Shown: positions 39,557-50,587 of the stretch, one piece after another
How positions within the stretch are numbered: position 1 is the stretch's first letter
Layout of the letters: each line of letters begins with the position of its first letter
Origin: Ficedula albicollis
Taxonomy: Eukaryota; Chordata; Aves; Passeriformes; Muscicapidae
NCBI RefSeq assembly: GCF_000247815.1
Contig: NC_021685.1
Location: forward strand, 13,567,915-13,631,914
DNA: 64,000 nt
Reading direction: 5' to 3'
Notes under the pieces: model-generated
Seen by the model: only the letters and a program-made list of their open reading frames with translations
Database searches by the model: none
What the model was told of the DNA's origin: nothing
Program-made: the position numbers and the translations under genes

Positions 39557-40124
39557 ACGGTGAAATACTTTGAAAATATTTGTTTTAACAACCTATCCTT
39601 TTCTTTTTTAACAAAGAAATAATAATCCTGAAGAAGGAAATGCTGGCCATTTTGCAACGCAGCCCCTGCCAAATCTCCCAGTTGCTACCCCAGCCCATCG
39701 TTATACCACTGTGATATTATCTGGATTAAATCTTCACAGCTTGCTTTCACATATTCTACAATTTCATAAAGCTTTGAGCCAGCTCTTTGGGTTGGAATTA
39801 TGATGCCAAATTCAGCTCCTGGGAAGTTAAAGGTGGCTTTAAGCCTTTGCTCTCCAATGCCTGGATCAGTCCCAAGCAGTGACTTAGATCAGCCTCCCGG
39901 ACGCCCGGTGACATTCTGCCACCACTGTGTCCCGTGCACCAGCTCCTCCACATCACAGCAGAGTGGGCTGCTTGGCAAAGCCATCTCTGTGAGAGCTGCA
40001 GAACTTTGGAACTGGTTTTTGGTTTGTAACAGCTTGAGTTTGGTGACCTTACAGTACGCTGAAAGCACCATCTGTTTTAGAAGAAAAGACAGGCGTGTTC
40101 CCTGGCTGGTCCGTGCACAGGGAG
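39557..40124. other. Non-coding DNA, possibly conserved in part
   Basis: Unique sequence with some retained CG dinucleotides and complex motifs at 39640-39780 (for example CCCATCGTTATACCACTG). The 112-codon plus frame at 39800-40138 has no recognisable domain. Confidence 0.35.
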
Positions 40125-40322
40125 GGGTGTTTTGGTAATTAGATGGGTGGCTGAGTGCTCAAGTTCCTGTCTGAACCTCAAATTTTATGTATTCAACTAC
40201 AACATAGCAATCAATGCTCATGTCGGGTGTTTTGGTAATTAGATGGGTGGCTGAGTTCTCAAGTTCCTGTCTGAACCTCAAATTTTATCTATTCAACTAC
40301 AACATAGCAATCATTGCTCATG
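40125..40322. repeat. Tandem duplication, 100 bp x 2
   Basis: Copies at 40125-40224 and 40225-40322 begin GGGTGTTTTGGTAATTAGAT (the first base of copy 1 fits less well). About three substitutions separate them (GAGTGCTC/GAGTTCTC, TATGTATT/TATCTATT, CAATGCTC/CATTGCTC). Confidence 0.93.
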
Positions 40323-40940
40323 TTTAATTCCAAATTAATAAATACTTATAGGTATAAAGGCACGTTGCAGCCAGGCTTTTGGCCACCTAGAGAACATGGC
40401 TCTTCTTATTTCCAGGTGGATTCAACAACACTCTGAATCACCACTTGCTGGAATACAAATCCAGTGGTCACATGTGAAATTAGATACAACCTAAGGAAAT
40501 CACATAAGGCTTATTTAAGCATAAAAGTTTGCTTATGGTGCCTATGAATTTCCATCCCTTGTTTCTTATTCCAGACCACAGGCTAATCTCAGTCAGATAG
40601 AGACGAGGTAGAGTTTCCTTTGAGGAGGTGCTGTGAAAATCAGCAGAATTCTAGTTACCTCTGCCTCAGCTCTTCCCAATACTTGTATTTTCAGTTTTAT
40701 TTATTCACTAAAGAAAACATTCATCAATGTGCAAACAAACTAATGGTCTTAAACTGCGAGGATGAAAGAGTCCTGCCATACTTCTCATTGATATCCTTTC
40801 CATTTAAAGGAAACTGACATATCAATTAAACTCACCTGTTAATTAAAAGCTTGTCTGGAAAATTCCTTGCTAGTTGGAAGAAAAAGAAAGTGTAAAAACT
40901 ATCTGAATGCTGGAGCTTTGAATTTTAATTACTTACTCCC

Positions 40941-41084
40941 AGGTTTGTTCATGATCCCTCAGGTGTTGGCTGGGCAACAGCAAAGAACTGGAAAAAAAAC
41001 CCCAAAATTATTAGGTTTGTTCGTGATCCCTCAGGTGTTGGCTGGGCAACAGCAAAGAACTGGAAAAAAAACCCCAAAATTATT
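40941..41084. repeat. Tandem duplication, 72 bp x 2
   Basis: Copies at 40941-41012 and 41013-41084 start AGGTTTGTTCATGATCCCTC (the second has G for A at the eleventh base) and end CCCCAAAATTATT. Since 72 is 24 codons, the overlapping frame stays open on both strands through both copies, which gives a misleading repeat peptide. Confidence 0.93.
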
Positions 41085-44000
41085 TTGTAATTCCTGCTGT
41101 GGGGAAGAAAATGTATTGAGAAGGATTCTAATTTTCTCTTCTTATCTTGTTTAGATTTACTCTTTATTAATGTACTTATAAGGGAGTATATGCACAAAAA
41201 GAAAAAGATTCTGGAAGACTACAGGCAACTACAGTGAATAATTGTTCTCTAGATTTGATATCTTTTTTTTTAATAATATGAGAATTCCTATTGTGTTTGC
41301 CTTACAATGGGGAATACAATTATAAATGAGAATAATGCTTATAAATTTGGAATAAAGGCTACAGTTTATCTCAGATCATCGATTATATATATGTATTAAA
41401 TTTGATGTGCTGTTTACTTCATGTGCCTCTAAATAGAAAAGACATTAGCAGTTTTAATAAAAACTTGGGCACTCGTAGAAATTTGATTCCTCTCTCTAGC
41501 TACCCATATAATAATATCTGGCGGTTTGACCATTTTCTTTCCTTTCTACATTTTTTAGAAAAATTATCTTTTTTAACACAGCAGAATACTTCATCCAAAT
41601 AAAGAGAGTCTGTAAACTAAACATGGAGGCAGGGGATAGTTTTTCTGCTTTTCCTCATTAAAATAATCACCCCCTCCAAAGCCATAATATTTTAATAGCG
41701 TGAATATTTTAGTGCCCCTTTATAAAGGATAAATATCTGAGATTCTGATTTGGATCAGCAATTTTTCTGGTCGGAAAAATAATTTTGATATTTTACAGAG
41801 GAACTCAGAGATTGCATGAGGTTTCTGATGAAACTTTAAATGTGAAAAATTTGGCCATCTGAGTCAGATGAAGATTTACATGAGTTCTCCGAGAACTGGG
41901 ATAAGGACTTTCATTTTTTTCTCAACACACACACAGAGCATACATACATCTGTTTAAAAGGTTCAGTTAACAATTGAACTACAACTCTGCAAATGGACTT
42001 GCAGGCAACTAGATGACAATAGAGAATTAAATTGAAGTAACTCTGCTCATGTTAAGTAAGTTTTCTTCCTCCACACACTTAAGAGTATCAAACAGGAAAA
42101 AAAAGGTCAAGAAGAACATGAATGGTAAACAGCTTATATACTAAGTATATAAGCCAAATGTATATGCATTGAGTGAAAATACCAAGCAGAAACTGAACAC
42201 ACGTGAGTGCAACAATTCGAGTCTAGCACAGGTTGTAAGACAGTTAAAGAATCAGATGCTACTTCAAAGTGCATTTAAGGGACTCGTAATGTTAAACAGA
42301 CTAGATTTCTCTGGCATTAAGTCCATGATGAAAGTTTCATCATCAAATGAACAAGACTTCATGAACTGTGACTGCACAAGTCATTTTTGGCTATTACACT
42401 CAGCTGAGTACTGCTGGTTTAGCAGTATATGTTCAGTTATGTATTCAAGCAGAGACTTTTGCTCACCGTGTTCAGCTAAAAATTCTGAACATCGTGCAAG
42501 TCAGTAATTTTAGTAGCCTTAAATGAATTAAAATATGGAAGTACATTAGGGGTGGATGAAGAATAAACCATGAGAAATTCAGTCAATTTAAGAAAGTAAG
42601 AAAGGAAAAAAACCATGAAAAGCAAGCACGTATCTATAGTCCATTTTTTTGGAGCTAAATGCTTTTCATATGGAGCCAATCCATTGTTTAGTGCAGTTTT
42701 CTAAGGGACAGGCCTTGCAAGCAGAATCTTATTTACAACAGAAAATACATTGCACTAGAAGTAGCCATGATACATTCAGAGACCCAACCTACAATTAGTG
42801 AGACATTTTGTGAATCAGTAATTTACAAAAGAATGCCCTATGAAAATTCAAACACGAACAGGTCTTGTGTAGGTGTGGTGGTGCATCCCCACAACCCCCT
42901 TTTGAGTGACATTAAAATCATCATTTGTGAGAGTTGGCAACTTATAAATATGACTCAAAATTTTAATTCATATTATTTCTGAAGGAATGAGAATCTGATA
43001 AAAGTACAATCCTATGTGCAGCCAGACTTCTCCAAAATGGGACAGAGCTACCAAAGTGACTCCAAGATGATAAAAATACCTTTTAGAATACTGTACAACC
43101 AAACAGCACCTCTGTTATTCTCTGCATTTCCAAGTGTCTCTAAAAGTTGGGGTTTTTTAAAGAGCAATAAGAAGTTTTTATTCATACATTCAGGCTCATT
43201 TTTTATTGTTCTTACTTGTTGACATCCAAAATGAATTTTGATATATTTGCATACTGCTAATTTCTGCTGCTTGGGGAGTGACTCTTCCTTTATTGCAGCT
43301 ATCAATGACTACTTCTCAATAGTTAAGAAACAGAATCCTATAAAAAATGTCAATCCATATTAAACTTCTGTATGATCCTTGATGATCTGCCAGCATGTCT
43401 GATCCATTTCCATTTCCAGCTATGTGCCCTGGTTAATAAATAAAGAGTTCCTGTAAAACTTCTCTTTTCTCCTGCTGTCTTAACCCTCTATGTTGCTTAA
43501 AGAAATCCATGTTATACTTCTGTCAGGATCTCTTCTCCTTTCTTAAGAGACAATTAGTAGAATCTTAGGTCTGAAATCAATAAATGAAGCAAAACTTTCT
43601 GCTAGTAAATCTTTTGGCAAAATATTTTTCCATGTATTGCACAGTCTGTTATCGTCATGATCAGCACAGATTTTGTAAGTCCCAGCAGCCTGGTCTCATA
43701 TGAGTGAGAAATTTCACTTCTCCAAATGAAGTGAAGGATAATGCATGGGATTTAGCATGGCAATAATTCGCTCACTGTTGAGCACTTTTCTGGTTCTCTC
43801 CTTGGCAAATATGAAAAAAATATATCTGTCATTATACTTGGAGTACAGACATGTATCAATTGAGAGATGGACTGCAGCTCCTGAAGCATTTTCAAAAGTT
43901 GCCACTAAAGTTTATGAGTGCTTAAATTAAAATAAATTAGCCACTGCCACCTTGATCTGCATCTGTACAATTTCTGCAATAATAATTTCATTAAACAATT

Positions 44001-44342
44001 CCGTTTAAATTAAAAACTGATTTAGGATTTACTGGTATATTCAATATTATTCAATATTATCTATAAAAATGAAATTTAATATATTTTAGACAGGTAAACT
44101 GCAAGTTTAATTTCTTCATGATCTGCTTTTCTACATTTCCGTATGGTGCAGAGAAGGGAAGTACAGGGCTCCTCCCTCAGGACAGACCTGCCTAAGCTTG
44201 GTTTAGTGGTAGTACAGCAGAGGAGACTCCCCAGCTGATCCCAGGTAGGGTGGGATAATTTCCCAGCATATTTCACACCCGAAAGAGTGTGGGATGGCAT
44301 CAGAACCTGCACCCTCCAGCACTAGGCAAGGCAGCTCTTTGT
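41085..44342. other. AT-rich non-coding DNA, nothing specific recognised
   Basis: About 3.3 kb with frames up to about 112 codons, none recognisable. A minor tandem TCAATATTAT x 2 occurs at 44040-44059. No interspersed repeat or RNA gene is supported. Confidence 0.5.
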
Positions 44343-44456
44343 CAAATCTGACGTTTTCTCCAACCCTGCTAATGCGAGGGGCAAATCTGACGTTTTCTCC
44401 AACCCTGCTAATGAGAGGATATCTGACGTTTTCTCCAACCCTGCTAATGCGAGGGG
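44343..44456. repeat. Tandem repeat, three copies of a 36-39-bp unit
   Basis: The core ATCTGACGTTTTCTCC, followed by AACCCTGCTAATGCGAGG, occurs three times, with cores starting near 44346, 44385 and 44421. Each copy keeps two CG dinucleotides, except that the second has GAGAGG for GCGAGG. On the minus strand the copies encode the recurring peptide ISRVGENVRF, purely as a result of the near multiple-of-three spacing. Confidence 0.93.
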
Positions 44457-44836
44457 AAAGCAAATTCAGAGCATGAGCCCACACTTGAGGCTTGCATGGG
44501 AGGTGCCTCTCCTTTTATAGGAACACTGCCAGGATTGGCAGCCAGAGCACATTTTTTCCTTCAGGCATTTCACCAATTTGTAAACGCCCAGTTTATACCA
44601 AAATATTATGGTGATGCCTTTTGCTAATTTCAAGGATTTATACATGAGGATAGAATACCTTGTTAGCAGAAAAGAAAGCACAGATCAATATATCACGGAA
44701 CGACCCAAGCAGAGCGACAATCAAACGTCAGAGCAGAGCGATTTCCACAAAAAAAAAGAGCAAAGACCTCCAGACTCGGAGACAGAGGGAGCTGAAAGTG
44801 CTGCTCCAGCCCCAGGGCCACCCACGGGGAGGAGGG

Positions 44837-45287
44837 ACTGGGACACTCCCAGGGCTGTGACACTCCCAGGGGCTGTGACATTCCCAGGGGCTGGGACACT
44901 GCCGGGAGCTGTGACACTCCCAGGGGCTGGGACACTCAGAGCGGCTGGGACACTCCCAGGGAATGGGACACTCCCAGGAGCTGTGACACTCCCAGGGGCT
45001 TGACACTGTGACACTCCCAGGGGCTGTGACATTCCCAGGGGCTGGGACACTGCCGGGAGCTGTGACACTCCCAGGGGCTGGGACACTCAGAGCCCATATC
45101 CCAACTCTTTCTTTACAAACAGTGACTGTGCTGTGACACTCCCAGGGGCTGTGACACTGCCAGGGGCTGTGACATTCCCATGTGCTGTGACACTGCCAGG
45201 GGCTGGGACACTCCCATGTGCTGTGACACTCCCAGGGGCTGGGACACTCAGAGCCCATATCCCAACTCTTTCTTTACAAACAGTGAC
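44837..45287. repeat. 18-bp minisatellite with higher-order repeats
   Basis: Array of CTGTGACACTCCCAGGGG units (18 bp) and variants (CTGGGACACT, CATTCCCAGG, GCCGGGAGCT). A block of about 88 bp at 44852-44939 recurs at about 45006-45090. A second block, ending CCCATATCCCAACTC and continuing through TTTACAAACAGTGACT, occurs at 45071-45127 and 45232-45287, a 161-bp shift. The array therefore grew by duplicating multi-unit blocks that included flanking unique sequence. The 18-bp period equals six codons, so frames stay open on both strands (for example 176 codons on minus). These are not genes. Confidence 0.93.
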
Positions 45288-45420
45288 TCCTCAGGAGCAC
45301 AAATCTTAACACTTTGAAGCCTCCCCCATGATCCTTTCATAAACAAACTAAACAGCTCGAGTTAGGAACTTTTACTTCCCTAGGAAATGCAAAAGCTCTT
45401 GTTTTCTCTTTAGTTTGCCA

Positions 45421-45575
45421 TTTCATAGAAGAGAAAGAGGAAATAGGGAAGAGGTAAGGTTTGTATCCTGTAATTTGCAGAGCCGTGGTTTCACATTCTT
45501 TCATAGAAGAGAAAGAGGAAATAGGGAAGATGTAAGGTTTGTATCCCGTAATTTGCAGAGCCGTGGTTTCACATT
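45421..45575. repeat. Tandem duplication, 78 bp x 2
   Basis: Copies at 45421-45498 and 45499-45575 begin TTTCATAGAAGAGAAAGAGG and end GTGGTTTCACATT. Two substitutions are visible (GAAGAGGTAAGG/GAAGATGTAAGG and ATCCTGTAA/ATCCCGTAA). The first copy contains a donor-like string AGAGGTAAGG that the second has lost. Confidence 0.93.
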
Positions 45576-47713
45576 TTCTCACCAGAACATCACAGAGGTC
45601 TGAGCACAGCTTGCCTTGTGATACACACACACCTGATGCTTAGGATAGGATCTTGCATGAGAATGAGGAGAAATGCAACTCCAGCCTTGCAATTGAGTGT
45701 TGTGCCACAGGATGAAAGTAAACTTTTTTTTTAAGGTAGGAAAGCCAGCTATTACAAGGCTGGCTTCCCGTTTTTCCCACCAAAGCTGTTACTTCATCTT
45801 GAAACCAGCTCATTAGTAAAATCCTTCTGCATCTCATCTACAACTCAAGAATGACAATTTCAAGTCTAATTAACCTCAGATATGTTTGTAGTTCAGTTAT
45901 CACCTTATTTACCCAGAGTTTGTCCAGTCTAGCCTTCTGTCCTCCTGTTCCAACCATCTATTCATATTATGTCTAATTAAACATTCCTCCCATTTTACCC
46001 ATTTTAGCAGGATTCCAATATTCAGTTAGAGTGACAGCCTCTGGGATCTAAAGTATTAATCAGCATTTTTGAAATAATATAGAATATATTTAATTTGCAA
46101 ATCTGTGAGCAAGCTGAATAATGAATCTGAGTAACAAAATGGCGTATTTGAGATTTTTGAAGTTTGATAAGAGTAAATGGGAGATTTTCAGAAGGACTAA
46201 GCACTCAAAGTGTTCCCCTTCTGGAATTTCTGTCCATACATTCAAAAGTGGTCAATATTTCACATAATGAGAAAATTTGAAAGTGTGGTCAATCAGTATT
46301 TAAATTACCAAAAAACTTTTTGAAAACATTGCCCTGCTGTCTCTAATCACAGTGTGATGGTGTCTTAGGTTAACAACAATTAAGGGATGAAACCCCTGAA
46401 ATGCTAGCTGAACACTTTTCAGGAGCCCTAAATTAATTGAGACAATAACCTCTCCTCCTCAATGTATTCCATATTTTCAATGTGAAACATTGCTATTGCT
46501 TCAGCTGCTCTGGAATCTCTTTCTGAGCCATGAAACCATGCAAGGATTGCAATCCTCTGCTGTTGTACAGGGTAACCAGAGTTTTTTGACATTTAAAATA
46601 TCTAGCGGCATGACAAGACGTTGTATTTGCATATACACAAATTGTGCCAGGGAAACTCGGTGAGTGACAAACCATCAACAGCAAGCTGCAGCATTGCCTG
46701 TGGCTTTCACATCAAGCATGGCTGAGTATAAAAATGTTACAGTGCTGAAGAAAAGCAGCCTGACCGCCACAGCATCTCTTTTATATATTCTCCTTTGAAA
46801 AAGAGAATTCATCCTTTAAAAACTACTGCAAAGGAGAAAATTACTTATTGTTTTTATTTGAAACCTCCTTGTAGTGACAAAAAAGTTTCCTTTCCAATAT
46901 GATACATGACATCAACTTCTGTGTGAGAATTTTCTTCCCCATCCATCCCTGACTATCTGCATGGGTATCTCCTGAGGTTAAAGCAGGCTGTGAAGCCTGT
47001 GAAAGGTTTGTTATATCTTCCTATGGCATCCCACCGGTCCTCTCCCCTCACCTGAAGAAGCAGCTGAACTGTAGAACCAAACCTATGGCTAGTGAGGATT
47101 AATGTCACAGAAAAGTAAAACATGGATTGGTTTTCATGTGACTGATGGTGCATATATTCCTCAGAATCACAGCAGAGTCCAGAGGGACATTTCATGCAGT
47201 TCAAACAAGCAACTCATGCAAACCATCTGCAGCTTAACCACATGACAGACCCAGAGGTGATTTCAGAGTTGCCAGTGAAACAAACTCTGATTCCTCCCAG
47301 GGAGACAAATACTGCTGGAAAACAATGCCGAGCCTTTCACACCTTGGCATGAGCCTTGTGAGAGCTGACCATAAGAAAAGGAGAATAAAGCAACAAAGAA
47401 AATAAGAGCTAAAAAAGGAACGAAATTAAACTTTAAAACCCCCCTGAAGCTAGAAGATAATGCACAAAGTAAAGTCATTCTTTGTTGTATAACACCCTGC
47501 CTTTTCTCCAGCTTGTAGGGTTATGTACTGTACAAGCATCAAATTTAGCATTTTTTACTTTTGGCTAAGACAGTTGTACAATGCAAGATGAAACCTGAAT
47601 GTGGAAATAGGTATTAAGTTCCTCTGCTGAAGGTTTGTTTGGGGTGTTTTTTTCCTATGATGTCAATTTTTTTAAAAATTGCTGTTAGATCCAAACTGGT
47701 ATAACAGGGAATA
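45576..47713. other. Non-coding DNA; candidate conserved patch near 46600-46800
   Basis: AT-rich sequence without recognisable exons or repeats. The part at 46600-46800 is non-repetitive, has several retained CG dinucleotides (for example 46604, 46660, 46765) and motifs such as TTTGCATATAC, so it could be a conserved element, on weak evidence. TTCCCAGCATATTT-like A/T-rich stretches elsewhere are unremarkable. Confidence 0.4.
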
Positions 47714-47820
47714 ATCATGGTACCCCCTTAGGTTGAAAAAGACCTTTAAGATCACCAAGTCCAAATGTTAACCCAGCACTGCCAAGGCCATCACTAAACC
47801 ATGTCCCTGTTTGGCTGACA
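47714..47820 (-). mobile_element. CR1: CR1 LINE fragment, 3' end
   Basis: On the plus strand the order GGTTGAAAAAGACCTTTAAG, ATCACCAAGTCCAAATGTTA, ACCCAGCACTGCCAAGGCCA, TCACTAAACCATGTCCCTG is the reverse complement of the 3'-terminal region of the common avian CR1 subfamilies. The terminal octamer repeat has degraded into ATAATCATGGTACC. About 105 bp remain. Confidence 0.9.
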
Positions 47821-50587
47821 TGACCTGCTATGCTGCACCACAAGATGACTTCTGAGTTTAAAGCAAGAAAAGATCCCCCAGTAGGCTTTATCAGTTTCAG
47901 TGACTCATACATTACACTAACTTGCCTCTGAACCTCCCTTTAGGAATTGCTGCATTTTCTCTATCTGTAAATTCTGATGTAGTGAATGGTAGCAGGCCTG
48001 GAAAGTGCCTTTTAATAGTGAACACCTCATCCAACTGCTTTCACTTTGTGAAGATAATTTGTAGCAAAGCAGTACAATATATTTCCTTCCTTCTCGGAAG
48101 TCTCTGTGTTCTCAGTTGCTATTTCAAATTAACCTAGATATGGAGATTAAACAACCATTTGGGAAAAAGTGCTAATCAGAGGGAGATAACACTGTCTAGT
48201 GTTTCTCAGCCAGAGTGGCTTTGGTGGGGATTAAGTCTGTAGCACAGAAAACAGAGATGACTCTCAGAAATAAGAAATGAAACCATCTATTTTCTGTGAC
48301 CTCCTACAATAAACAAGGCTTGAGCACAGCAGCTGTGAGAATCCCCTGCATATGCTGGCTGATGGCAATGCAGGGTGAGTTGATTTCAGGCCGTATCCCC
48401 TGTGAATGATGCAAAGCTGGCTTATTCATTTTGTGGCCGCATTCCAGTGCCAAGGTCTATCAATCCTCTGTGCACACAGCTCTCCATAGAAAGTCCCAAA
48501 TAAAATCCTCTTCATCGCTACAAAACTGAGTGCTGAGAGTTGGTTTTTGCAGCCACCATCATTTTCCCACCCTTTGCTGAGCCTGGGGACCTCATGGAGG
48601 GGGACCCTTGGTGTTCAAGGGACTGAAGATGGACAAATCAGACTCAGACGTTTGATGACATGTCTGTGCTGTTAAAACTGTCCTTTATAGCCAAAGGAAG
48701 TAGACTTCACAGTCAAATAGAAATAGAAGGAAAAGAAAAAATATAATCTGAGTCTCTAGAAGCTGTCACCAATTTCAGGAAACACCAGTGATCCTAAATG
48801 TCAGGAAGTTGTTTGAATCTGTGATCTCACACTGTGAAACACAGCAGAGGGCCAGGCAGCACCTTCTCCAAGTTTCAGCCATCAGCAGAGAATGCAGAGA
48901 GGTCACTCAGCCTCCCTGCTATGGCTGATGGGGTTTTCCTTATCAAAAAAGATTCTTGCCCTGTTTGAAATTTTTAGTGAGCCCTAAGGTGCCTCAGCCA
49001 CACTTGGATTGATGCCACTGGTCATAGAAAGTTCAGCTTACCCAAAAAATAACAACTCCCATATTCAATAAGCCAAATGTCTCCTTCCGTGGCTCTGTTG
49101 ATTCTTGTGTTACTGGCAAGAAAGGCTCATAGCAATACTGAATCATTTTATAGTTTTTTAGCTTTTATTTTGTAAAACCCTGTTTTTCAAAAGAGTATAC
49201 GAATAATCAAAGTAGAAATAATGAGACAAATCAGCAAACGCTGTAATTTCTATGTGTAAAATAGTTTCAAATCAGAAATTGGAGTTATATTTATACTAAT
49301 GACAACCTTAACATGCTAACAGGCTCCAATTTTTGCATAAAAATGATACATTTTAAATATCTAAAACCTTGATGGGGATTTTATACTCTGTTTATGTTAA
49401 ACCAAAAAAGTGAACTTAAAGTAATCATGTAAATTGAATGATAATAAGAGTTCTTTTATATTTTTAGACTACTTCAAATGAATAATTTAAAAGGCATCAA
49501 GCAAAATATTTTATTAACATAAAGTTAATGGTATATTTTTATGGTATCTGATTTTCAAAAATTTGTACTAGGGCATTATCATAATCAGCTCATGTCAGTA
49601 GCATGCCATTTCACATGCTTTTATTTTTCGCTAATGTACTCCCTGGCACAGACACTAAGTCTAAACCTTATTCCTGAGCTATCACTTCTGCCTTTATCAA
49701 AATACTTGTAATTTGTTTGCTTCTACACAAATCTAAAATAAAGAGAACCCTGCTCTGTGAAGTGAAATTTCTGCTAGGATGTATTCCAGTGACAAATCCA
49801 AGGGCCAAACAGTGACCTGTTCCAGCACACTCAGAGAGAAGAAAAATAAAAACGATCAGCCTGGGTGTGTGACACAAAACTGGTATTATGTTGTGAAACC
49901 ATGGCAATTACAGAGTGTTAGATAATTCCTTGCTATTCCCTGGCTAGAATAAGGAAAAAAAAAAAAACAAAAAAAGCACCTTACTCAGTGCCAGTTTAAG
50001 GACAGGGAAAATGATCTCACAGGCATAATGTTTGAGTTCTTATTCCAAGTATAATTTCTTTCAAAACAACCACTTACTATGTGACAGGTATGAGTTTGTA
50101 AAACCTCACAAAACCTACATTTAAACTTCGTTAAAATGCACAAATTCTGTGCTACAGACTCTGTGCATTTTAATACTACATTTAATTTTTTTTTAAGGAA
50201 TCATTTCATGTAACTTATACAAATATTTTTTCCAGATAAGCATGGATACTCTTTTTATTTCTTCCATCATCCCAAGTAAAGGATAAATAACACTCTTGTT
50301 CTAATCATACAACTCTCATCAATAATCAATGTAGACTTTTTCTATCTGTGACTGCACTTTCTAATCTGCATTGCTTTATGATCTATTCCAAAATAATTGT
50401 TTATCATCAATTCTGATATAAATATACCCCCATTTAGTGGGATGCAGCATTGCCATTGGCATTGCTGGGGATGAATAGGGAAAGCTGAAGTCAGTCATGA
50501 GCAGAATGAAAGACTAAGCAATTGCAGACTTAGGGCTATGGAAACAAACTTGGCAAGTTTAATTACCCTTATCAAAGGACTCAATAC
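47821..50587. other. AT-rich non-coding DNA; candidate conserved patch near 48330-48480
   Basis: No exon recognised. The patch at 48330-48480 is complex and CpG-retaining (GGCCGTATCCCC, TGTGGCCGCATTCCAGTG, with a GCATTCCA/TEAD-type core) and may be conserved. The remainder is AT-rich with an A run near 49957-49975. Confidence 0.4.

Noticed and set aside
40941..41154. Repeat peptide frame with a 24-codon period
   Set aside because: The 72-bp duplication happens to be a multiple of three; both strands are open, so it does not indicate a gene.
44608..45258. Repeat-peptide frames such as GAVTLPGAVT (plus) and CPSPWECHS (minus)
   Set aside because: An 18-bp minisatellite keeps frames open on both strands. 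There is no conserved flanking domain or exon signal.
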